Shown in pieces: positions 7,296-14,900 of a stretch of 33,312 bases of DNA (positions within the stretch are counted from its first letter, which is position 1; the number at the start of each line of letters is the position of its first letter). Where the stretch lies: NCBI GenBank assembly GCA_026991575.1, contig JALXBF010000188.1, positions 1-33,312 of the forward strand, given 5' to 3'. Origin of the DNA: Planctomycetota bacterium (lineage in GTDB: Bacteria; Planctomycetota; Planctomycetia; JALXBF01). Position numbers and translations under genes: made by a program. The notes under the pieces are model-generated. The model saw only the letters and a list, made by a program, of their open reading frames with translations. It ran no database searches and was not told the DNA's origin.

Positions 7296-9764
7296 CTAGT
7301 GGTTGAACAGGAACTCTTTGGTGTTCAGCAACGCCCAGAGCACGTCCTGCAACGCTAGCTGACGGCCTTTCTTGCCGGCAGCCGCAACGTAGCCCACCGT
7401 GGCCTGAAGCTCTTCGGCGGTAGGCCGCCGACTGAGTGCGGCCAGGAAGAGCTCTTCGATGATCTGCTCATCGGACAGCCCTGCCTGGATCAGGCGCGTG
7501 ATCCGCCGGCCGCTCCGCAGCTTGCTCTCCATGTGGTTCGTGTTGATCAGATACAGAGCCTGGGACATGGAGGTTTCCTGTTTCCGTTCGCACTCGCATG
7601 TGATGTCCCGCGCCGGACGGCCGAACAGGTCCAGGAACGTGGAGCGGACCATGTTGTGGGGAAGCTGGATCGCACGCATGCCAACCGGCATGCCCGGAAA
7701 CCGCTCCGGCGCCTCGCACACCTGCGACACTGCATCGAGCAACTGCTCAGCCGTCAGCCGCTTGATCGGGTAGTGCGAGAAATGGACCGTGTCGTGCGCG
7801 TTCCACTTGTTGGGAATGCTCGACAGCTGGTAGACCTTCGAGTTCAAGATCAAGCGGAAGATGTGTTTCAGGTCCCAGTTGTTCTTGACGAGCTCTTCGG
7901 CCAGGTAATCGAGCAGCTCAGGGTTCTCCGGCGGGTTCGTGGCCCGGAAGTCGTCCGGTTCGTGCACGATCCCTCGGCCCATGAGCCAGTACCAGATGCG
8001 GTTGACGATACAGCGGGCAAACCACGGGTTCTCCGGACTGGTGAGCCACTCGGCAAGCACCTCGCGCGGATCCTGTTCCGGGCCGATCTGTGGCTTCTCG
8101 CCGGTGAGGAACTTTGGCTCGACGATCTGGCCTGTCTTCGGGTGGCGAACCCGCACGCCGGGGTCAAAGTAGACCACGTCTTCTCCCCACTCACGGGTGC
8201 GCTTGATCCGGACCTTGAAGAACGCTGCCAGCCCAAGGTTATCGTCCCAGGTCCAGGCCTCGAACGGGTGACTGTGGCAGTGAGCACAGTCGATGCGAAT
8301 ACCCAGGAACGTTGTCGCCGTCATTTCGGCCCAGCCCTGCGGGTCTCTCATCGTGGTGGCGCGGTAGTAGTTGGCGGGGCCAACACGGTAGGCGCTGCCG
8401 GAGGCAGTGATCAGCTCGCGCACGAACTGGTCGTACGGCTTGTTCTCCGCAATGCTCCGGCGGATCCACCCGTAGAAGGCAGCCACCCCCTTTGGCCAGA
8501 GCTGGATCGGGAACTCAGGCTTCACCCGCAGCAGATCCGCCCACTTCAAGGTCCAGAAGTCAACGAACTCGGGGCGCTCTAGAAGCCGGTCGATCAGCTT
8601 GGCACGCTTCTGTGGATCCGGGTCCGACAGGAACTGCCGCACTTCGTCCGGTGTGGGCAGAGTGCCAATCGTGTCGAGGTAGACCCGGCGAAGGAACATC
8701 TCATCGGTGGCCAGGTCCGAGGGTGGGATACCGAGTTTGCGAAGCTTGGCGAAGACCAGCTCGTCGATCCGGTTGTTCGGCTCAATGTCCGGAAAAGGCG
8801 TGGGCAGTCGCTGTGGCACCAGGATGCGGGCAGTGCCAAACTGACCACCGTAGCCGACAATGATGACCGCCTCGCCGTGTGAGACCACCTCAACCCGGCC
8901 CTGCTCATCGACGGTCGCAATGCCTGCTTCCGTGCTCGTGTAGTTGGCCAGGTGCGTAACGTCACGAGTGGTGCCGTCGGAGTAGTACGCGGTGACAAGG
9001 ATCTGCTGGCTCTGACCGATGTCCAGTAGCTGCTCGGCCGGGAATACCTCGATCCGTTCCAGCCGCACGTCGGCTGCTTTCTGTGGAGCCCCGCGGCGCA
9101 CCCATTCCAGCAGAAGCTGGTAGCTGTCCGAGCCGACATCAAACCGCTTGCCACCACCATGAGCGACCGTGGCCGTAGCCTTCAGCAGGAACAGACTCTT
9201 CTCCGGCTGCACCGGATCGATCAGGCGCGAGAACCGGTCCCGTGTCATGGCCACGGCATCCTCGTCAGGCTCGGCGCCAAATAGCGACAGGCGGAAGCCG
9301 TTCTTGCCACGGGGTGAGCCATGGCAACCGGTGATGTTGCAGCCGGCCTTGCTCAGCACAGGCAACACATCGCGACTGAAATCGATCGCGTCATCAGCAA
9401 GCTTGGCTACCGTGACCGTCGCGGTGGCACGCAGCGCCCCGACCTCCGCCACGATCCTGGTCTTGCCTTCTCCAACCGGCCAGACCACACCTTCACTGTC
9501 GACACGAGCCACCGCCTCGTTCTCACTGCGGAACCGCAGCCCGGTAATCACCTGCTGCGTACGACCGTCCGGCCGCTCAGCCATCACCACCAGCCGTTGG
9601 CGGCTCCGTGGCCCGTACAGCGAGAACTCCGCAGGCACCAACCGGATCGCCCGCCACGGTTGAGAGCCCGAGGGCTCTTCTGCCCACAGACCGGATGACA
9701 ATGTCAGCGGTAGCGAAAGGCTAAGAATAGCAGCTAGCAACAGGCACCTTGGTGCACGCCTCAT
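7296..9764 (-). CDS. PSCyt/DUF1549-DUF1553 secreted protein with BIG2 domains
   Basis: The 822-residue exported protein has a signal peptide (residues 1-28). An Ig-like BIG2 domain (about 38-120) is followed by a cytochrome-like segment (about 125-235), whose GCNITGCHGS gives a CX4CH haem-type motif at residues 142-148. A second BIG2 domain lies at about 240-325. DUF1549 (PSCyt2) runs from about 330 to 535 with a CAHCHSHPFE motif (CXXCH). DUF1553 (PSD1) occupies the C-terminal third and ends in the family hallmark ALLNTKEFLFNH. These proteins are typical of Planctomycetota and are almost always followed by a DUF1501 gene, as here. They are presumed to act at the cell surface or in the periplasm; whether they truly bind haem or degrade polymers is not established. 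GGAGGG precedes the ATG. Confidence 0.93.
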   Translation of the reverse strand: MRRAPRCLLLAAILSLSLPLTLSSGLWAEEPSGSQPWRAIRLVPAEFSLYGPRSRQRLVVMAERPDGRTQQVITGLRFRSENEAVARVDSEGVVWPVGEGKTRIVAEVGALRATATVTVAKLADDAIDFSRDVLPVLSKAGCNITGCHGSPRGKNGFRLSLFGAEPDEDAVAMTRDRFSRLIDPVQPEKSLFLLKATATVAHGGGKRFDVGSDSYQLLLEWVRRGAPQKAADVRLERIEVFPAEQLLDIGQSQQILVTAYYSDGTTRDVTHLANYTSTEAGIATVDEQGRVEVVSHGEAVIIVGYGGQFGTARILVPQRLPTPFPDIEPNNRIDELVFAKLRKLGIPPSDLATDEMFLRRVYLDTIGTLPTPDEVRQFLSDPDPQKRAKLIDRLLERPEFVDFWTLKWADLLRVKPEFPIQLWPKGVAAFYGWIRRSIAENKPYDQFVRELITASGSAYRVGPANYYRATTMRDPQGWAEMTATTFLGIRIDCAHCHSHPFEAWTWDDNLGLAAFFKVRIKRTREWGEDVVYFDPGVRVRHPKTGQIVEPKFLTGEKPQIGPEQDPREVLAEWLTSPENPWFARCIVNRIWYWLMGRGIVHEPDDFRATNPPENPELLDYLAEELVKNNWDLKHIFRLILNSKVYQLSSIPNKWNAHDTVHFSHYPIKRLTAEQLLDAVSQVCEAPERFPGMPVGMRAIQLPHNMVRSTFLDLFGRPARDITCECERKQETSMSQALYLINTNHMESKLRSGRRITRLIQAGLSDEQIIEELFLAALSRRPTAEELQATVGYVAAAGKKGRQLALQDVLWALLNTKEFLFNH

Positions 9765-9879
9765 CGCGCACCCTCCACAAGCAGCGTGTTTTCGAAAGGC
9801 TCAGTCCTTACGGCAGGCCAAGTCTAAGCAACGGCGGGTTGCGTAGAGTGGGCAACGGCGTTGGTGGGCAGGTCAACAT

Positions 9880-9895
9880 ATCAGCGATCACTGAT
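9880..9895. promoter_or_regulatory. Operator-like palindrome upstream of the 822-residue gene
   Basis: ATCAGCGATCACTGAT pairs with itself at 7 of 8 positions. It sits 116 bases upstream of the minus-strand DUF1549/DUF1553 start, in a locally AT-richer spot. It resembles a dimeric regulator site, but no cognate regulator can be named. Confidence 0.35.
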
Positions 9896-10363
9896 CTATC
9901 CTAGCGGCCCCCTGGCCGGCCTGTCAACCCCGGTTCCGCGTCCTGGCTCTTCGGCTCTCGTAGCGTGCATGGTGGGGTGATCGCGGGTCAGGATGCTCCG
10001 GGCAGCCCACAGCATGTCGAGTCCGGCGTCCGGGGGGGGTGGTGGGAATAGAGGAGGTATGGCCACGCAATAGCTTGCGCGCACCGGGTGGGCGGCGGCG
10101 CTTCATGCCCCCGGCCACCAGGCTGCTTCTGGACCGCGCCGTCGGCACGGCCCGACGCGCGCAGTGCGGTCGATCGTCCTGATTGGCCGGTTGCCGCGAT
10201 CGGGACGAGGACGCAAACCGGGTCGGTGCGGCGTTGAGGGACGATGACGCTGGCGGCGTGCATCGTGGTGCCCGCCTGGGGCCGTTGCTCTCCCGCACAG
10301 GGCGGCCATTGGGGGGCTGCCACAATCTGCCGGGGTGGCATCCTCTGGAAGCATCGCGCACAG

Positions 10364-10422
10364 AAAAGGCCCGACCGTGCCGCTGGACCAAAGTCGCTCG
10401 ATCCAGCCGCAACGCTCGGGCC
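10364..10422 (-). terminator. Hairpin terminator after the second DUF1501 gene
   Basis: Read on the minus strand, GGCCCGA and TCGGGCC (10416-10422 and 10368-10374) form the base stem. GCTGGA/TCCAGC (10402-10407 and 10382-10387) forms an upper stem. TTTT follows directly at 10367-10364. It begins about 44 bases after the DUF1501 stop and is a good candidate for intrinsic termination of that operon. Confidence 0.6.
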
Positions 10423-10465
10423 AGAACCGGCGCGCTACGCTAACTCACCGGTCCAGCGGTGCGCG

Positions 10466-11926
10466 TTAACCGAACAGACCGGTGACTACGTGGCCTTTTA
10501 CCAGTTCACGTGGCTGGTTCAAGTGGTTGTAGATGATCCGGTCGGGCTTGATGCCGAAGCAGTGGTAGATGGTTGCCAGCAGGTCCATCGGGTGCACGGG
10601 GTCCTTTCGAGGACTGGAGCCGGTCTTGTCGCTTTCGCCGTAGACGGCGCCGCGTGCAATCCCCGCACCGGCGATCAGTGCGGTGTAGCAGTACGGCCAG
10701 TGGTCGCGACCGTCGGCGGAGTTGTTGTTACCCGACGTGCTGACGCCCTTCTGCGGGCTACGGCCGAATTCGCCCACCGCAACCACGAGCGTCTCGTCCA
10801 GCAGGCCGCGTTGGGCCAGGTCCTCGATCAGGGCCGACATGCCCTGGTCGAACATGGGGGCCGCCTGGTTCTTCATCCGGTGGGTCAGGCCGACGTGCAC
10901 GTCCCAGGAGTGATTGTCTGAGTTGGCCACCTTGGGCCAGATGACCTCCACGACCCGGGTGCCGGCCTCAACCAGCCGACGCGCAAGCAGCAGGCTCTGA
11001 CCAAACGTATTTCGACCGTACCGATCGCGAACCTTTTCCGGCTCCTGTTTCAAGTCGAAGGCGTTCCGGGCACGGCGCGAGATGATCAGCTCCAGAGCAC
11101 GGCCGTAGTACTCGTCCAGGTTGTAGTTCTCAACGACCTTGTCCAGCCGCGACATACCCTTCTCAAGGATTTCCCGGAGCCGAGCGCGGCGCTGCATGCG
11201 CAACGCGTAGAGATGCGGCCTTAGGTCGAGGTCATCGACGCGGATGCGCTCCATCTTGTTCATGTCCATGTCGTCGCCTTCGGGGAACAGGTAGTATGGG
11301 TCGTACGCCCGGCCGAGGAAGCCTGCCGTCCCGCCCTTGTTGACCACGTTGCTTTCCTGCAGTGGCCTGGGCATCATGACAAACGGCAGCATCGGCTCGG
11401 TGACCGGCTTGAACTTGGTGATCCATGCGCCGAAGTTCGGGAAGTCCTTGGGGCTGGGCGGCTCCAATTGGCCGGACGGACTGACCTTGTCGGTCGTATA
11501 GCCGGTCATCATCTGGTAGATGGCTGCCGTGTGGTTGAACAGGCCAACCGGCGTGTAGCTCATGGACCGGATCAGCGTGATCTTGTCGGTCACCTGAGCC
11601 AACTGTGGCAGCAACTCCGTGAACTTAACACCGGGCAGCTTGGTCGAGATCGGCTTGAACACGCTGCGGATGTTATCGGGCACATTCTCTTTTGGGTCCC
11701 AGAGGTCCAGGTGGCTCGGCCCTCCTTGCAGAAAGATCATGATGATGTGTTTCGCCGAGTTCCAGCCGGGACCACCGCCTTCCGCCGCACTGGCCTGCTG
11801 CAGTCGAAGCATGGAGCCGAGGGTCATGCCCAACAAGGCGGACCCACCGACCCGAAGCAGTTCGCGGCGCGACATGTACTTCTCGTCACATAAGTCTCGG
11901 CCTGCAGGTCCGGGAATCACCAACAT
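10466..11926 (-). CDS. DUF1501 protein with Tat-like signal (second pair)
   Basis: The 486-residue protein is a second DUF1501 member, partner of the 1729-residue gene directly upstream (66-base gap). The export signal has [10 protein letters not shown] at about residues 19-28, followed by a hydrophobic stretch, consistent with the Tat pathway. Family blocks are [19 protein letters not shown] near residue 68, [25 protein letters not shown] and [17 protein letters not shown]. It differs from the first DUF1501 protein in length and in the central region, which has many charged residues ([19 protein letters not shown]), so the two are diverged paralogues rather than recent copies. The ATG is preceded by GGAGA with 7-base spacing. 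It is predicted to be extracytoplasmic; substrate unknown. Confidence 0.92.
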   Translation of the reverse strand: MLVIPGPAGRDLCDEKYMSRRELLRVGGSALLGMTLGSMLRLQQASAAEGGGPGWNSAKHIIMIFLQGGPSHLDLWDPKENVPDNIRSVFKPISTKLPGVKFTELLPQLAQVTDKITLIRSMSYTPVGLFNHTAAIYQMMTGYTTDKVSPSGQLEPPSPKDFPNFGAWITKFKPVTEPMLPFVMMPRPLQESNVVNKGGTAGFLGRAYDPYYLFPEGDDMDMNKMERIRVDDLDLRPHLYALRMQRRARLREILEKGMSRLDKVVENYNLDEYYGRALELIISRRARNAFDLKQEPEKVRDRYGRNTFGQSLLLARRLVEAGTRVVEVIWPKVANSDNHSWDVHVGLTHRMKNQAAPMFDQGMSALIEDLAQRGLLDETLVVAVGEFGRSPQKGVSTSGNNNSADGRDHWPYCYTALIAGAGIARGAVYGESDKTGSSPRKDPVHPMDLLATIYHCFGIKPDRIIYNHLNQPRELVKGHVVTGLFG

Positions 11927-11992
11927 GGCTAGGTCTCCTGCTGCCTGATCGCACCGAGCAGCTTACACACGGTCCAGCGCTCACACGCAGTG

Positions 11993-14900
11993 CTAGTGGT
12001 TGAACAGGAACTCGGACGTATTCACTAGCGCCCAGACGATGTCCTGGGCAGCGGTCAAGCGGTACCGCTGAACGTCCTTCTTGCTGAGCTCGACCGCTCG
12101 ACGAAGATCGCGGAGCTTCGGATCGATCGGAATCGGCTTCTTCGCCTCGGCCAGTTTCCGTTCAAGCTCCACGAGTTTCGGATCGGCCGGCAGCGGTTTC
12201 TTGGCTTCCGCAAGCTGCTTCTGAAGTCGGCGGTACTCCAGGTCTGCCTCTTTGTAGAAATCGGCCAGTTTCTGCCACTGCTCCTCGGTCAACTTCTCTG
12301 GTGCCGACGCGGTCAGCTTGCGAACCTCCTCGGGCAGCTCCGTGAGCACGACCGGTGCTGTCTGGCCCGTGACACTCAGGCGGAACTTACCCAGTGAGTG
12401 CTGACCGCTAGTGAAGTTCTGGTTCAGCTCGATTACCAGCACGACACCTTCGTCGAAGCTCACCGGTTCGGCTAGCTCGAAGACGGCCACGTGGTCCTTG
12501 CCCTGCTGTGGCGCGATGGCCCAGCCGTTTTTCTGTCGGTCTAGCTTACCGTCGATAGCGGTCTCGACCGAGTAGTCCTTCTGGCTGAAGTCGGCGCGGG
12601 CGTGCATCAGCTGCAGCCGCCGTCGCTGGTCCGGCTTGCCCTTCGGGTACGCGTACACGATGAATTCGGTCAGCACGAAATTGCCGTCCGGAGCCCGTCC
12701 GGGTCCCTTGCGGCTGAACCGCTTGTCGGCCAGTGCTTCCAGTCGGATTGCCGTCACGCGCGGCAGCGGCACTTCGGCCGTGACGCGGTAGACGCCTGCC
12801 CCGTTGCCTCCTTCTGAGAGGATGACACCGTTGCCGACGTGCTTCAGCTTAAACGGACCGTCTGCTGCCAGCTTCGCCGGTTCGAGCACCGTCCAGGCGG
12901 TGCCGGGGCTGCCCGCGGCCAGCCAGCCCTTGATCCGCGCGCGGAGCTCTTGCTGATACGCAGCCACCCGTTTTTCGGCGGCGGCAATTCGTGCCTGCCG
13001 TTGCTTTTCTAGCTTTGCGCGCTGCGGGGCGATCTTCTTGCGGTAGGCTTCCAGCTCAGCCTGGGCCCGCGCGATCCGCTCCTGCCGCTGCTTCTCCAAC
13101 CGCTCCATGGTCGGCCGCAGTTTTTGCTCATACGCGGCCAACTCTGCGACAAGCCGCTTGTGCATTTCGGGCGTGCGTCGGATGTAGTCCACGCACCGCT
13201 CCACTTCTTGCTCGGTGGGTGGTCGGTTGAGCACGCGGAGGAACAGTTTCCGGACCAGCTCGCGATCGTCTTTGGTCTCGGCGACCAGTCGGGCGATCGC
13301 GTTGTTCGGGTCGACGATCGCTTCTTCAACGACTTCGCTGCTGACCATCGACAGTACTGCACCCAGGTCGATACCGGTGGAGCGTTCGCACTCGCACGGG
13401 CTCTCGCGGGGCGGACGACCGAACTTCTCGAGGAATCCGGCGGGGTCCTTTTCGGCCGGGTCCAGCAGTGCTGCGGCGCGGCCACGCGGCAGCTTCGGCT
13501 TGGCGCCCGTGACCGTGTAGATCGCGTCCAGAAGCGCTTCAGCCGGCAATCGCTTGGGCATGTAGTGCGAGTAGTTCAGCTTGTCGTCTTCGTTCCAGCG
13601 GTTGGTCGTGCAGGCAAGCTGGTAGGTGCGCGACTTGCAGATCAGCTTGATCAAGTGCTGCACGTCCCAGCCGCTGTTGATGAACTCTTCGGTCAGCCGA
13701 TCAAGCAACTCCGGGTTCGTAGGCGGGTTGCCCGCACGGATGTCGTCGATCGGCTCAATGAAGCCACGGCCCATCAGGTAGGCCCACACGCGGTTAACGT
13801 AACTACGTGCGAAGTAGGGGTTGTCGGGCGACGTGAGCCATGCGGCCAGCTTTTCGCGGAGGGTTGCGGTCTCCGATACTTCATAGCGACACTCGAAGGG
13901 GAACTTCGGTGGCGCTACTTCTTGAGTCTCGCCGTAGTACACCTTCCCGTCGGGCACATCCTCGACGATCTCAAACAGCGGCTTGGCGCCTTCAACCGCC
14001 GTGCCTCCAATTTTCTTGTTGCCGCTGGCCGGATCTTTCTTCAGCCGGACGCCACCGAAGAACGCGGCCAGCTCGTAGTACTGCCGCTGGTTCCATCGTT
14101 CGAACGGGTGATCGTGGCACTTGTTGCAGTTGAAACGGATTGCCAGGAACAGGTGCGTGGTGGTCTCGACCAACTGATCCGGAGTACGGTGGATCTTGAA
14201 GTACGCTGCAGGCGGGTTGTCCTTGTTGGAGCCGCGTGCGGTGATTAGCTCGTACACGAACTCGTTGTACGGCCGGTTGTTCTTGACCTGCTCGCGGATC
14301 CAGTCGCGGAACTTGCGGGCGCCTTCCACACCCAGGTACTTGCGGTTCACCTGCAGCAGGTCGGCCCACTTGTTCGTCCAGTACTCGACGAAGGCATCGG
14401 AACCGACGAGTCGGTCGATCAGCTCGTCGCGTTTCTGCCTTGATGGCCGCTTGTCTGCCAGGAACTTTTCGACTTCCTCCAGTGTCGGGGGCACGCCGGT
14501 GAGGTCCAGGTAGACGCGTCGGATGAACTCAGCGTCGTCGCAGATGTCGGACGGTAGCGTCTTGATCTTGCGCAGCTTCTTGTAGACGAGTTCGTCGATG
14601 AAGTTGTATGCGGGGGGATCGTTCCAGACGAAGCCGGAGCGGTCGCCCATGACGAAGAGCGTCGTGGAGGCGTACTGGCCCTCGTACCTGGCCAGCACCG
14701 GCGCCTCGCCGCGGCGCACCGCAACCAGCAGGGCCTGGCCGGCTTCGACGGCCACCTCTGTATCACCACTGGTCACAAACGCCTGATCCGTGACGTCGCG
14801 TCGGGTACCATCCGGATAGATGGCAACCACGCGGAACTGCTGCTTACCGCCCACGCGCCAGACGATCGGATCACGCGGCTCAATTTCCAGCCGGGCCACA

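Larger units (their letters stand above)
9765..10465. other. 700-base gap with no supported gene
   Basis: No reading frame here has recognisable protein motifs, a ribosome binding site and plausible composition together. The minus-strand frames are Arg/Pro-rich translations typical of non-coding high-GC DNA. I found a 16-base imperfect palindrome at 9880-9895 and a terminator-like hairpin at 10364-10422, both annotated separately. The middle (about 9950-10350) shows no structure that I can name; it could be leader or decayed coding sequence. I looked for SRP RNA and RNase P core motifs and did not see them. Confidence 0.5.

Noticed and set aside
9924-10412. Minus-strand frames in the 700-base gap
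   Set aside because: They are Arg/Pro/Ser-rich with no ribosome binding site or motif, and overlap one another in different frames.
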